DNA from: Effrenium voratum
Lineage: Eukaryota > Sar > Dinophyceae > Suessiales > Symbiodiniaceae
Assembly (NCBI GenBank): GCA_963377175.1
Contig: CAUJNA010002146.1
Coordinates: 294,001-358,000, forward strand
Direction: 5' to 3'
DNA length: 64,000 bases
Part shown: positions 11,279 through 22,449 of the stretch, piece after piece
Layout: every line of letters starts with the position of its first letter
How positions within the stretch are numbered: position 1 is the stretch's first letter
Notes under the pieces: generated by a model
Told to the model about the DNA's origin: nothing
The model's input: only the letters and a program-made list of their open reading frames with translations
Database searches by the model: none
Position numbers and translations under genes: made by a program

Positions 11279-11938
11279 CAGCCAACCAAAAAACAAATCA
11301 CGGCCAGAAGTGCTGCTTTGTTGATGGCCCTTTCATCGAGCATAAACGAACGGTAGGCCCACCCCTTGGATACACACAAATGCATCGGCTTCTGGGCTGT
11401 GCACGATGGCATCGGCGTCTTCTTTGGGACCAGAAGCCAAACTTGGCGGAGCTCATGGGCTTCACTAGGACCTAGGAAGAAGCCTAGCTTTCTGGGTCCG
11501 GTGCAACGGTTTTTGAGATAAGAAAAAAAGAGCACTCGTTTGTTGTTTTTTTTTTGGGGAGGGGTGAGAAAAAGGTGGGGGTTCCTCCAAAGGACGGGCC
11601 AGGGGAGCTAGGCCAATCAAGCAACTAGAAGTTTGGACACTGTGGCTTGGAGCATTTTGCGAATCCTGGGTCCTCAGAAAACTGTTTGACACCCAACTCT
11701 TGGAACACATTTTGGCAGAGGAATGCATCCCATTCCTGGTTTAAAGCCATGCATGTTCTTGGAGTTTGAAAAGGACCACCAAAACGATGCTTAGCTCACT
11801 TTCTAAGTGGATTGGCCCAAAACAGTCACTGCTTGTTCAGCACTGTCCAAACAGGATAACACTCAGAAACCAGGGAATGAGCTGGGGAGGTAACAAACAG
11901 CACAGAGAAGAACACAGCAACTACTGATAATCACTCAC

Positions 11939-11971
11939 TGGCAATTCCTGGCAATGGTCGGTTTTTGGCAA
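11939..11971 (-). CDS. 33-nt exon candidate
   Basis: LPKTDHCQELP in phase 0 between ATCTACCACTCAG and a canonical GTGAGT donor. Splice signals are good; the peptide is too short to judge. Confidence 0.37.
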
Positions 11972-13087
11972 CTGAGTGGTAGATGCCCAGGAAATTCATT
12001 GCGGAAGCCTGGAGTACCACTGTTGGATCCCGTGTATGCACCCATCACCCAGATTTTGCAGGGGACGCCTTCATGTAAAGTTTACTCCAAAACTCTGAAA
12101 CGTAACACTTGGTCCCTGAAAAGAGGCAACAAACAAGCACCCAATACCATGTATCTACCTTCTGTGGTTGATCATTTATATTTGAACATAGCTATTACCC
12201 CGGAGTTTAACTTTGTCAAAAGCTATCAAAGCTAAGGATCCAACGCAATAGCATTCAAGTTTGAAGGTTCGAGACACCGGTCCCGATCACACATGTTGCT
12301 GCTTTCACGGCAGTAGTCGCATTTGAGGTCTCGCCGCCAATCTCAAGGAGCAAATGAATTGTTGAGATGGTAAGCCTTGTTGTCAGCCGATTTGAAGCTG
12401 AATATGCCTCCATGCCGTCTTGGCCAAATAGTGCCGCACTGCATTGCGGTGCCACCAAACCGCCAGAAAATGGCGGCTTTGAAAATTGACGCAAGCTGCA
12501 CCTCTTCGGCTCCAGTTCGGGAAAACTGGTAAATTCTCTGTGAGCTACTTGCGAAAGAGCAGGCCATCTGTCTCTGCGAGTCCCTTTGTGACTCACGGTC
12601 CCTTAAAGGATACATGGCCAAGCCAACACCATACTGAGCTGCAGCTAAGGCTATCTACATACACTAGGTGGGTATCCTTTATTCAGGCACCCTGTCACAG
12701 GGTCTCGTCTAACCCCCTGTCCTTTTAGACTGCCCTGCTCAGCACTTCCGGAACCGGAAATCCGACAGGTGTTTGGACAACTGACGTTGGGGGGCGGAGG
12801 AGACTGGGCCATTGTTGAACCCTACAGCTGGGATTTCAACGTTTCTGTTCCTTTGCTACCATCATTTTAGTCAAGGGCAAAATTGAAAGATGGTACCAAA
12901 TGTTCTTTGGGTTTTGTTCCCTCATGACCCGGGCTAGCAAGACCTACTTGCTAAATGTTTTGAACTCCCCTGGCTCATGAGGTATGGCCGTTTTGGGGCT
13001 GGACACTGGAAGTACATGTGAATTGTACAGTGGTACACGTGGACCTAGGGCAGTGGGGATCGAATGCGCCTGGCGTCCGCAGTTCAC

Positions 13088-13136
13088 TGCGAGATCGAAA
13101 CCGCCTCAGCAATGTCAGACACCACCGAAATCCAAG
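13088..13136 (-). CDS. Candidate exon
   Basis: After GGGCGCACAG, ends at GTGAAC. Reads WISVVSDIAEAVSIS. A longer frame on the same strand (LTLLRRFRSRSELRTPG) is also open. Confidence 0.4.
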
Positions 13137-13446
13137 CTGTGCGCCCTTGCTCAGGCTACGGGATTCCGAATCCCTTGACGAGTACAAGCTTGTTCGATGG
13201 AATATTCTGGCATACTCATCGAATGCGTTTAAACTTACACGATTTCCCAGAAGCATCCCCTCAACCCCCCCAACACCCCATTGACTAAGACCCCGCTGTA
13301 AAGGAAAAGCAAGTAAGCCCCGGCGAGAACGTGAATTCAAAAGGTGGTAATTCAACACAAAACCGGCGTGAATCCAAAAAAACACAGGCTAGAAGGACAT
13401 GGGAAAACTGGGAGGTCCTGGTTGTTGAGGGAGTTTTGCTTCTCAC

Positions 13447-13467
13447 CATGTCCCCGCCAAGAGTAAA
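13447..13467 (-). CDS. 21-nt exon candidate
   Basis: Between GCCGGTAG and a GTGAGA donor; in phase after the 13.9 kb exon it reads LLLAGT. An alternative is a first exon starting ATGTCTTCAATG (MSSMLPVVYSWRGH) that uses the same donor. Confidence 0.3.
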
Positions 13468-13868
13468 CTACCGGCAACATTGAAGACATTTATAGTTTGA
13501 AATGTTGGCCTCGCCTGGATTCTCCCTTAAACAAGGTTCCTCCCAAATGGAAGATGGAGGTTTTCAACTCTCTTTAGGGGGAAGGCAAACCCTGGGGCCA
13601 CCACTTTGTCAACCCCACCTTCATGGTGGACATGCTCTACACAACCGTTCTGACAAGACATGGATGATAAAAATGGTAGGCCAAAACTCGTTTCCAGGCG
13701 CGTGCATTCGCCAACAGCGGCAATTCCGTGCGTGAAGAAAGCGCACGGCATGCAAGCGGACAATGTCCCTAGCGTGAAAGAACATGAAAGAGTCCGCTGT
13801 TTTTGGCAGAAAGACATGACGATAGCACCAGTCTATTTAGCACATTACAGCAAATGGAAAAAACTTAC

Positions 13869-13960
13869 TTGTTTCTCCAGTACATGGGAACATCGTGAGT
13901 CACGAGGAATTCAGGGAGTCGCCAGTCGCCAAGTTCCCTCACAAATGGAACATCCAACCA
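13869..13960 (-). CDS. Exon of unrecognised protein
   Basis: From AGGAAGTTCAG to a canonical GTAAGT donor, 92 nt. Reads WLDVPFVRELGDWRLPEFLV then THDVPMYWRN. One of the clearest exons of the left half. No family recognised. Confidence 0.66.
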
Positions 13961-14298
13961 CTGAACTTCCTATCCGAAGCTGGTCAAGAGAACAGAACGC
14001 ATTGAATGCCACGTGCCAGCTGTCAATTGAGAAGTGCCGAAACTGTTGACTTTTGGCTGTACCCAAATGGCTATAAAAGGTTGTAGGCCTACAATAGCCC
14101 CGATTGAACCAGGTGCTAAGGCCACCTAAACGGGTTCACGTCGGCGAATGCTTCTCTTGTCCTTAAGCCCGCTTTGGCCCCGGGACCCAATAGCAACCAT
14201 TCCTCAGGGCCCTGACAAAAAGTTTGGGGGGCCCAAACACATGGACACTTAGGTTGCTGTTTTCAGACGCTCATCTATGTTAAGAAGCTTGGTGCCAC

Positions 14299-14325
14299 AA
14301 AGAGCGAGGCGACCAACACCTTCCG
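14299..14325 (-). CDS. 27-nt exon candidate
   Basis: RKVLVASLF, phase 0 to phase 0, between GGGACCTGCAG and a GTGGCA donor; it joins the 13.9 kb exon in phase. High third-position G/C. Confidence 0.42.
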
Positions 14326-14649
14326 CTGCAGGTCCCTTTCTCTGTTCAATCAAGGGCGCCATGATGATTGGGAAACCAGGAATCTCACCATCCTTCTTTG
14401 CAGAAACCACCAATTATCTGGCCTGGGACAAATATATTTAGAAAAAAAAAGAAAAACAAACAGAAGAACCCCTATTATCCTACAGATTCACATGGAACCC
14501 CAAAAACACAATTGTAGAGGAAGCTCCTTTGATGGGGCCCCCCTCTTGAGCGGGTTCCAGGTTCATTGGTAAGGGAGTAAAAGTAGCCTGTTCATCGATG
14601 TATAGCACAAAACCAGCAAAGGACACCAGTGAGAGGACTGAGGCTGGAG

Positions 14650-14743
14650 ACCCAGAGTGTTGATCTCCGGCACAGCCGGCAACAGACGGTCCACCACAGC
14701 TGTTCGCCTACGAGCGGAAATTTGGCACAACTCTTCCGATTCC
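14650..14743 (-). CDS. Coding run of unrecognised protein
   Basis: After GCGCATTAG, reads SEELCQISARRRTAVVDRLL then PAVPEINTLGL. Protein-like and open with a stop just upstream. The 3' end is not fixed. Confidence 0.42.
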
Positions 14744-14962
14744 CTAATGCGCTAGTTCTATGTATATATTTTTATTTTGTATTGATAATTTCCAAAGCCA
14801 GATTCCCCAATCTGCTAGTAGAGTTCTATAACAACATAGAACTCAGCAAAGGATCTACACCATAGTTCGCTGTACCCCGCAAATCGGTGGCATCGCTCAG
14901 AAAATAGGCAGCCTAAACAGACGGCCTGTCTCCCAGTGTTCATATTGTGATTCAGAGCCCAC

Positions 14963-15000
14963 TCGCGAGGGGGGCCATTGCAGCCCGAGCGAAGGTCCCA
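14963..15000 (-). CDS. Candidate exon
   Basis: Thirty-eight nucleotides after GGGCCTGAG, ending at GTGGGC. VGPSLGLQWPPSR keeps phase with the 15.2 kb exon; GTFARAAMAPLA has the better codon bias. Both stay open. Confidence 0.4.
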
Positions 15001-15175
15001 CTCAGGCCCATTGCTCGATGGCCATTACCCTCTGCCCAAAAAAGTGCAGCTTTTTGCGGGTGAGTGGAAAAACAATCATGCTCCCAAAATAGTTGGAGGT
15101 TAGAACCTGATCTCAGGTGTCCCTTGATACCTGATGGTTTTTTTGGGGGGGGCTTTTGGAGTCGTGCATCCTTAC

Positions 15176-15290
15176 CAAACCACCCATCCAATGCCTTCCA
15201 GGAGGGCAAGACCTTGCCCTGGCCCTGGCCCCTCTGAGGCAAGCACAACACTGGATCCAACTCGGAGAGGTACCTCACGTTGCGAGCGAA
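15176..15290 (-). CDS. Exon of unrecognised protein
   Basis: From GGGGGATGCCCAG to a canonical GTAAGG donor, 115 nt. Reads FARNVRYLSELDPVLCLPQR then GQGQGKVLPSWKALDGWF. The frame is very clear by codon bias. Confidence 0.66.
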
Positions 15291-15505
15291 CTGGGCATCC
15301 CCCACCCCTCAACCAGCAATATTTCCATGATATCTATATATAAATATATATATATATAGTCGGAGCATCTATTTTCTGCTTGACACTGACCTGCTCCGTC
15401 CTTAGCACCGGCTCAAATAATGAGATCCCCTGCCCGTGTGCCTGAACACCGGTTCCTTTGTTGCGGCACATTCAGAGCAACCGGCCATTACTTGGGGCTG
15501 CCCCC

Positions 15506-15607
15506 CCCTGCGAATGGTCGCGAGCTTTGTTTGGGCTTGGTGCGGGAAGATCTTGAGTTGGGGTTGGCTGGAGCCGGGTTGGAGAGCTGGCTTGGGCGGT
15601 TCTTTGG
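15506..15607 (-). CDS. Coding run, proline-rich
   Basis: Reads LPKEPPKPALQPGSSQPQLK then IFPHQAQTKLATIR, a low-complexity soluble segment. Boundaries are not clear. It sits beside a CGTC and CCAA type repeat. Confidence 0.38.
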
Positions 15608-15691
15608 GCAGGCTCACCAAGCCTGAACAAAGCCCACCACCATTCGCCCGCCAGCCACCAGCAATGTGCGCAGTCCTAAATCTGGCCGCCA

Positions 15692-15900
15692 CCCGTCCGG
15701 CCGTCCGGCCGTCCGTTCGTCCGTCCGTCCGTCCGTCCAACCAACCAACTAACCAACCACCCAACCCACCTTTTCTTGTCTGAGCCGGTGCTACCGGCCC
15801 AAGCCAGTGCTAAGCATATACATATATATATATATATGTATATATATATATGTGTATATGCATATATATATATATATATGTATATGTATATTTTTAAATG
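15692..15900. repeat. CGTC / CCAA and TA-rich simple repeats
   Basis: CGTCC units grade into CCAA (15692 to 15770), followed by TA and TATG tracts (15814 to 15900). Confidence 0.93.
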
Positions 15901-16097
15901 TGCATACATACATGCATAGAGATACCACATCACATCAAGTATGCTGTCGTGGTCCCCCCCCTCCTTCCGCAAAAAAGACAGGTTAATGTACCGTGTTGTT
16001 GTTATTTTCGTTTTTTGGGGCGGGAGCATAGGGCTGCCGAATTGCCTCGCAAGTAAAGGAGCTGGGGGACCATTTGATAGCCCTTGTACGTTGCTGG

Positions 16098-16322
16098 AAG
16101 GTAGGTAGGTAGGTAGGTAGGTAGGTAGGTAGGTAGGTAGGTAGGTAGGTGGGTGGGTGGGTGGGTGGGTGGGTGGGTAGGTAGGCATGGATGTATGCAT
16201 GTATGTATGTATGTATGTATGTATGTATGTATGTTTGGTTATTTGTCTGTGTGTGTTGTTTGTTTGATTGCTTGTTTGTTTGTTCGCTTGATTGTTTTGT
16301 TTTGTGTGTTTGTGTTTGTGTG

Positions 16323-16393
<71 letters not shown>

Positions 16394-16409
16394 CTGCTTG
16401 TTTGTCTGT

Positions 16410-16445
<36 letters not shown>
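16098..16445. repeat. Compound tetranucleotide array (GTAG, GTGG, ATGT, TTGC)
   Basis: Successive blocks of GTAG, GTGG, GTAG and ATGT, then degenerate TTTG, then a long TTGC block. Each unit differs from the next by one or two bases. Confidence 0.97.
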
Positions 16446-16446
<1 letters not shown>

Positions 16447-16454
16447 GTGTCTCA

Positions 16455-16515
16455 AAACAAGGTCCTGTTTCGGAATGGTTTTAAGAGGAAATCAAAAGGA
16501 GTTTCCCCTAGACAT
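16455..16515. repeat. AAGCCAAAAGGAAACCAC-type element (dispersed family)
   Basis: A loosely conserved block, CCCTTTT, GGTTGGTTT, AAGGGAAGCCAAAAGG, AAACCAC, seen here and at 6440, 17820, 24965 (inverted), 53275, 55285 and 56975. Several copies can fold as a hairpin through CCTTTTGG and CCAAAAGG. Ends are not defined. Confidence 0.6.
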
Positions 16516-17369
16516 GGAAAACTACCTCTTAGCCCCCCTGGCATGGGGAAATTTACACCGGAGTCCCCCGTGACTCTCGGACCTTGGACTGACGGCATTC
16601 ACGGAACCCACAACCAGGTTGTCCGATCAGACTTCACAATGGTTCTTGTGTACCGGGTTACCAGTAGCTTCTTTTCTGCATTTGAACTGACGTTCCTCAA
16701 GGTGCCGGGTCTTTGTTTTGGTACCCTTTGGAGTGATAACCAAAGGAGCAACATGTTGGGGTTCCGATTCCTATTTTAAGACTAAATGGTAGGTGACGAG
16801 TCTACAAGGAAACGCTCCCATCCTTATTGGATTCTCTGACTTGAAAGGGTTCAATATGTGTACATATATATATATATACATAAAGGCCTAAATAATTTAG
16901 AACAGGGTATTGGGTGTACCTATAAACCGAATGTTGTCAGGATTGCAGGAGTAAAGGAGAAGTGCTAATGTAGCCCCTTATTGCATTCTTTGTTTCAAGT
17001 TGATTTACACACGTTCTCAACCCGAATACTTTGGCGGGAGTCTGACTAACACTTGCCCTTGCTTCCCTGGTCGCAAAGGAGGGAATCGTGAGCAAACGGC
17101 TACAAACTCCTCCTTTCGTGTGGGGGACTGGCCCAGACACGTCCAAACCCAAACAGTGGACATTCCAGAGCTTCCTTCAGTGAGATGGGGCCCAAACTGG
17201 TGATTTTCTTGTTGGCTTCCCTTGGACCAAGCCAAACATGCCCTCACAAACAAAACAAAAACAACACAGACACATACATATCTATATATGCATATTAATA
17301 TGATGTTCGTGTTTGTGGCTGCAAACATCGCTGTCTTGGACAGGTGAATACCCCTGTCTCCGGCCTCAC

Positions 17370-17405
17370 ATGACTGAGCTTCAGGTTCAGATCTGCTGCC
17401 ATCGC
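17370..17405 (-). CDS. Candidate exon
   Basis: Thirty-six nucleotides between CCGCTAG and a GTGAGG donor. DGSRSEPEAQS continues the 18.1 kb exon in phase; the phase-0 frame AMAADLNLKLSH is better biased. Undecided. Confidence 0.33.
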
Positions 17406-17590
17406 CTAGCGGAATTCCCACCCGACCGGCAGAAGTATTTCCCTCTGGGCCACGGAACTGATGATCCACGGATCCCACTTTTTTAGCAAACATAGTCTTC
17501 CAGGACCCTTCAGAGGTTTTCTTATGGAAGGGTAAAGTATTGTCTGACTCTGTTCCGACTTGCGTAACTACTGACATGTATGTGTACATT

Positions 17591-17668
17591 AGTAGGTTAC
17601 AACCAAGTTTATGAAGGGGACCCAATTCCCCCAGATATCCCAAACACATCCATGGTTGTAGCCTAACT
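17591..17668. mobile_element. MITE-like element, AAGTAGGTTAYAACC family, copy B
   Basis: 78 bp with imperfect inverted ends (AGTAGGTTACAACC and GGTTGTAGCCTAACT). The interior does not match copy A, so only the ends define the family. Confidence 0.65.
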
Positions 17669-18098
17669 TGGTCCAACATCCAAGTAGTCTCCAAATGCGC
17701 GCTTGTTCGCGGGTATTGTGTCAACCGCAAACGAAAGTTACTTCCATTTGGCCATGGGAAAGCCAGGTTTTTTGGATAACGCATCCTTACAAAATGAAAG
17801 TGAGTACTTGGGTCTGTCTTTTTGAGGGTACGCCTTGTTGGGTGTTTTTAAGAAACACCCAAAGGAAAACCACCCATTTTTGGGAGTCCCCTAAGAAAAG
17901 ACACACCCATTTGAAGGGGGTGGCTGCTTCATCCGGCTTCAAGGGACTTGAGCCACTCTTCGGGGCAACGCTCTTAAGCCGAATCTTCTTTAGTGGAGTG
18001 GCCCCCAAATAAAGTCCGAACTTTCAATTTACAAACCATGCACTGGCCTTCCCAAGAAGTGATTGACCCCCCAAAACAAGTCTGATCCTTTTGCTTAC

Positions 18099-18210
18099 CG
18101 CTCGATGTAAGTCCCTTGTGGATTGCCCCAAAACAGCGTGAGTCAGGAAGTGAGTCAAGAACCCCAAGCTCTCGGGACTCGATCGAGGCCTCCAAGAACA
18201 GCAGGCGAGC
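18099..18210 (-). CDS. Exon of unrecognised protein
   Basis: From TCTCTCTCTGCAAG to a GTAAGC donor, 37 codons plus one base. Reads ARLLFLEASIESRELGVLDS then LPDSRCFGAIHKGLTSS. A clear frame with soluble character. Confidence 0.6.
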
Positions 18211-18345
18211 CTTGCAGAGAGAGACATCCGGGAGGTCGAGTTAAAAGCCCCCCCACATCCACCCGAAGCATCATGCAAATGAACGGAAGGAGCCGTCCCA
18301 TTTTGCAGGAACCTCATGTTTGCTATGTTTGGGACCCGTAAAACC

Positions 18346-18408
18346 ATAAAAAGGAAGGAAGGAAGGAAGGAAGCAAGGAAGAAAGGAAGGAAGGAAGGAA
18401 GGAAGGAA
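18346..18408. repeat. GGAA tetranucleotide array
   Basis: About 15 GGAA units with one AGCA and one AGAA interruption. Confidence 0.95.
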
Positions 18409-18848
18409 CCGCAAACCCGACCCTTTTTAGAGGACCTTTTTTGGATGTTCTTGGGACCTTCTTTTTGGATAATTTGCAGGAAATAATCATCTGAATCCTA
18501 CCGGGGGGGTACCGAGGGAATTCTGGATGCTTTTGGAGGGCTACCCTGATGCTCCTTTGATCTCAAGCTAGATGCTTTTCGCAGGCCCAGATTCCCGCAC
18601 TACAGCTTCAGGAAATAACTGATGACATCCGAACCACTTCTGCGGAAGGCCATCCCACGTATATGTTCACTTGTGCCATACAGGAAAATGGCTTTGTCTC
18701 AACACAAGTGAGCACCAAAAATGACTTCCCTCGTAAACTACCCCCAAAAAATAGAGTGCCATCAAAAAAGCACACACGCAAATACAATGACTGGGATTGG
18801 CTACTCAGCACCCTGGCCCTTAACTTGAGGTTCCGAGGAACAACTTAC

Positions 18849-18900
18849 CGTACCGTCTTCCAGCCTCCACATCTGCGAGGGTGTTGAAGAGCTGAGCCAC
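18849..18900 (-). CDS. Exon of unrecognised protein
   Basis: A textbook exon: CCGTTCAG acceptor, GTAAGT donor, 52 nt. Reads VAQLFNTLADVEAGRRY. In phase with the 19.1 kb exon. No family recognised. Confidence 0.6.
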
Positions 18901-19122
18901 CTGAACGGCACGCGCAAATTACATGGCGCCACTATCAAAACTCCAATTGTATACATGGTCGTGGCTCCCTTAATAACTGGACTCGTCGTCTACAGACAAA
19001 GTAAAGGATTTCTGGACTGTTGCACCTATATGTTCATCGCCCAAAACGATTGAAGTTGGTTCTACCAGCATAGGCCTTGCTAAAAGACCCATGCAACTAG
19101 TAGAACCACCTGCTGAACTCAC

Positions 19123-19153
19123 ATGAAAGACCCACCAGGGCAACCCGTCTACC
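19123..19153 (-). CDS. 31-nt exon of unrecognised protein
   Basis: Between CATTCCCACAG and a canonical GTGAGT donor. Reads VDGLPWWVFH and ends in phase 0, matching the start of the exon at 18.9 kb. Confidence 0.5.
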
Positions 19154-19613
19154 CTGTGGGAATGTAGGGAATCTCGAGGTGTTTTGGATGCCGAAGAAAA
19201 CAAACAAACTGACTCCCCTCTTGGGAGGGTCAACCCAAACATCACCCTTGTGATACAGGGGCGGGCTTCATATCCCTTTGACGATTTCGCCACGTGCAGG
19301 GAGTTTACATTCACAGAAAACGGCGCCAAGCAATTGACTTTCTCACACAACGAAGAAGCAGGCCTCTTCTTCGATCCCAAGTACCAACCCAACTAGATGG
19401 CCCTTCCCTGAGCAAAACGTCGATCACCTTTCATGTTGACACAGGATCACTAAGCGTCAGGGGGGTTCATCACTTTTGGAGGGACCACCCCCCTTTTGTA
19501 TAGGATGATCATATTAATCCGGGGACATTAAGAATGGACGAGTAAACCGAAATTCCAATCTGAGAGGTCTTCACTCGGCAACGTTAGGAATGGACAAGTA
19601 AGCCCCATTGGCC

Positions 19614-19707
19614 ATGAATTTTAATAGGGAACCACCTCAAAAGTGGTTGGTGGACATGAATCCCCACCTAAATGATGTCCACCAAGGGGCCCCTTATTAA
19701 AATTCAT
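19614..19707. mobile_element. MITE-like element, ATGAATTTTAATAGGG family
   Basis: 94 bp with 16-bp inverted repeats (one mismatch) and an inner stem (GGTTGGTGGACAT with ATGTCCACCAA), so the whole element can fold as one hairpin. Related sequences at 47640 to 47715 and 48565 to 48615. Confidence 0.8.
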
Positions 19708-19738
19708 AATTCGCTTCCGCGAGGTCGTGGGGCTGGGG

Positions 19739-19808
19739 TCACACCAAAGAGGCTCCGGCCTTCACAAAGTCCACGAGGCCCACCCTGAGCTTCCGCTTCT
19801 CGTTGACC
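19739..19808 (-). CDS. Coding run with possible stop
   Basis: Reads VNEKRKLRVGLVDFVKAGAS then LV and a TGA stop; the frame extends upstream as GFADSAR. The bias is strong (25 of 29 codons). It is either a last exon or, if the internal GTGAAG is the donor, an internal exon ending VGLVDF. The choice decides whether a gene ends here. Confidence 0.52.
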
Positions 19809-20348
19809 CTGGCCGAGTCCGCAAACCCCAAAAGGGTAGGCCAGTGGTTGACGTCCATTTGGGTTTCAACTTTAACGCCTGGGGGTTCCCCCCAAAAAAG
19901 ACCAGCTCGGATGGATTTTGGGAGTCTGGAAGTTTGTCCACCCCGAAGAGAACTCCAAAGGCAAATGACACCATTTCGGGGTTGAGTTGTTTAGGTGAGA
20001 AGCCAAAGGGAAGAAGAATTGGTGCCACTGAACAACTGGGAAAGGGTGCAGTTTGTCCAAAGTCTTCTTGTCTTGTCCTGTCCAACCTGTCCAGAGGCTC
20101 CCAGCCTTCCGGCTGTATGTTCACCATCGGACCTTTGACCCTGGGTTCTTTACAGAATTAAACCTTTAGTCACCTGGCTGCAGGAAACCTTGGACACAGC
20201 TATGGTGGTCTTTTAATTTGGTCCAAGTTCTCTGCCCTCAGCATCTTTGGTCCCTCATTTTGAGGTCCAACACCTTGCCATGGAGGTCCCAAACGGCCCC
20301 CTTCAGTGGAGGGTGCTCACTGATGTTCAAAAAAGCAAGGATGCCTGT

Positions 20349-20405
20349 AAAGGGCAAATCGAAATGTAGATCACGCCGCTGCACCGCTTCCGGTGGCAGA
20401 GGGGC
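20349..20405 (-). CDS. Candidate exon
   Basis: After AAAGGGCAG, reads APLPPEAVQRRDLHFDLP, proline and charge rich. The end is not defined. A poly-A/T run lies just upstream of the acceptor in the transcript sense, serving as its pyrimidine tract. Confidence 0.35.
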
Positions 20406-21630
20406 CTGCCCTTTGGAAAAAAAAAAAAAACAGGAGAAGCATCCAAGTTCGCTTCGGTTTACCTTTCATGGGCAAATTATTCTCAAATCGGAAAGGGATC
20501 CACTATATAGTCAAGGACCTCCATGGAGCTCGTTTTACCAGGTGAGCTCACTATAACTTGCCAACAACTATCCAAAAGCTTGACCCCCTCCCGAGAGGGT
20601 CGGCTTCTCAGGGCTCCGAATCGTCGACCGATTCGCGACTCGGCCAGACCATTTGGGGCAACAGTCAAAAGCTGAAGCGAAGGTTGGCAACTGGCAACCC
20701 CAACCATAGCTGCGGATGCTTGCGAAATCCATTTTGCACCGCCCTAAGAAGCCATAGAAACGTTGATGGTTTCAAAGGTCAATGTTTGATGCAGGTTCTA
20801 ACCTGTCCAATGGAGGATCCATTCGCCATCGCTCCTTTGAGAAACCGCCCTAATTCTCTAGCAACCCTGGCGTTTAGCTATTCCAAAAAGAAGGATCCCT
20901 GGAAACAATGGGGCAAAGTACAGCTAGAAGTTTCCCCATGTCGAAACGACAGGAGATAACCACATCCAAGATTTAAGGACGCCCTGTAGCAAACCTTCTG
21001 TATCCTCAAAGAGGGAACCCCTGGGCCGGCTTGATCTGTCTTGACTTCCCTTCCACCACCACGCAAAAAGGCCCGCAATTGGAGGGCCCGTATGGGGTTT
21101 TGCAGCGGAGGGGGCATGACCCTCAGGGCTGTTATTGTTTCCAAGGGACATAGATGAAAGCCGGGCTAAGGTGGATGTCTCGGTTTGGGGGGAAGTGGGG
21201 GTCATGGGCTCAATGCCAGAAGCTATCTTGTTTTGGGGAAACTGGAGAGCGGGGTGAGCGAAGGGTTCCCAAATTTGAAGGGTTGCAAAGGCCAACCCGG
21301 TAACACTTTTGTTCAAACAACTTCACTTGCTTTTCCTTTAAAAATGACGATGGCGACTGATTTGCGCATGTGCGCGTTTCAACGGAAACCAAACGAAACT
21401 GCCTCCCATCCCTGCTTATTTTGAGGGTTTTGCTGGTTTGACAACCAACTAACTGTTGTTGACCCCCCCTATAGTTTACCAACCCTTCCCTAGGACTCAA
21501 TCCACATTGAAAGACTGTTTGACCCAAAGACGATGAAATTGAGTGGGTAGAGATTGGTGGTTACACCAACCCAAGCGCTGCTTCAATGTTTTGAATCCGA
21601 GGACCTCTGAAAGCCCGGCACTGTTCTCAC

Positions 21631-21674
21631 TTCCGAAGTGCATTGTCTTAAAACGGTTGTTTGCCACTCCAATG
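21631..21674 (-). CDS. Candidate exon
   Basis: Forty-four nucleotides between GGTTTGCAG and a GTGAGA donor. Reads IGVANNRFKTMHF in one frame and LEWQTTVLRQCTSE in another. Splice signals support it; the product is unknown. Confidence 0.38.
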
Positions 21675-21855
21675 CTGCAAACCCAAAAAGATCCGCTTCC
21701 TGAGTGGATTGGTCAGAACACGTCTGAACTCTTTGCTTGCCACCAGAATGCTCCAAACTCAAAAAGTGAAAAAGTGACTAGAGGTCCAATCGTGTTGGAG
21801 ACCCCAATGGGAACCCGGGATGGATCAACAACCGGAAACGTGTTGTTCCCCCTCC

Positions 21856-21965
21856 GCATCTTCGCCCCCATCCGTCGCTGGGCCTGGAGATGAGCTCCGT
21901 GGCGTCCGTGTCGCCCAAACTGGGCCCGGGCCGGAAGCTTGCGGCGATCTCCCACACTTCGAAGA
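21856..21965 (-). CDS. Coding run of unrecognised protein
   Basis: Reads FEVWEIAASFRPGPSLGDTD then ATELISRPSDGWG. About 32 of 38 codons end in G or C, the mark of real exons here. Neither boundary has a clear GT or strong AG site, so the range is only the coding run. Confidence 0.55.
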
Positions 21966-22324
21966 CCCAGGCTTCAACCCGCCCACCTGGGTTCAATCCA
22001 TGGGTTCATTGATACCATGGCCTTATTTTTACCTAAGGATTGATACCATCCAAATTGGGCTGTCATTCTTGAAATGGGGCGGTTGAACCCGAGGGCACTT
22101 CGTTTAGTTGGTATGATGTGAACATGATTTCAGCCCCTGACTCAAAACGATGGCATTTACCATGGAAAACCCTCCTTGGCTCCATCCATGGCCAATGTTC
22201 TTCAAAGAGGGCCTCGATTCTTGTCCGAGGGCTGTCCTCAGATCCCCTGGTAAAAGTCTATTTTTTAGCGGGCCAATGTGGAAACTACCACTAAAACCCC
22301 CCCAAAAAGAAACACCAAGCTCCG

Positions 22325-22437
22325 CGGCCCTGATGCGTTCTCTGTGCCCCAGAGGGAAGCCCAGCACAGGCAGACTGCGTTTCGCCGGCACTGAGCCCAG
22401 GGCTCCATCGGGAACCGGAAGTTGAAGGACACGTTGC
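22325..22437 (-). CDS. Coding run of unrecognised protein
   Basis: After CTGACATGTCCAG-like acceptor sequence (GATGTCCAG), reads NVSFNFRFPMEPWAQCRRNA and VCLCWASLWGTENASGPRS with high third-position G/C. A second open frame (VLQLPVPDGALGSVPAKRSL) is less biased. The second half is rich in W and C and may already be intron; the end is not resolved. Confidence 0.42.
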
Positions 22438-22449
22438 CTGGACATCTGA

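Noticed and set aside
12343..12530. Minus-strand frame GAEEVQLASIFKAAIFWRFG
   Set aside because: Reads well but a second frame is equally open, bias is neutral and splice sites are unclear.
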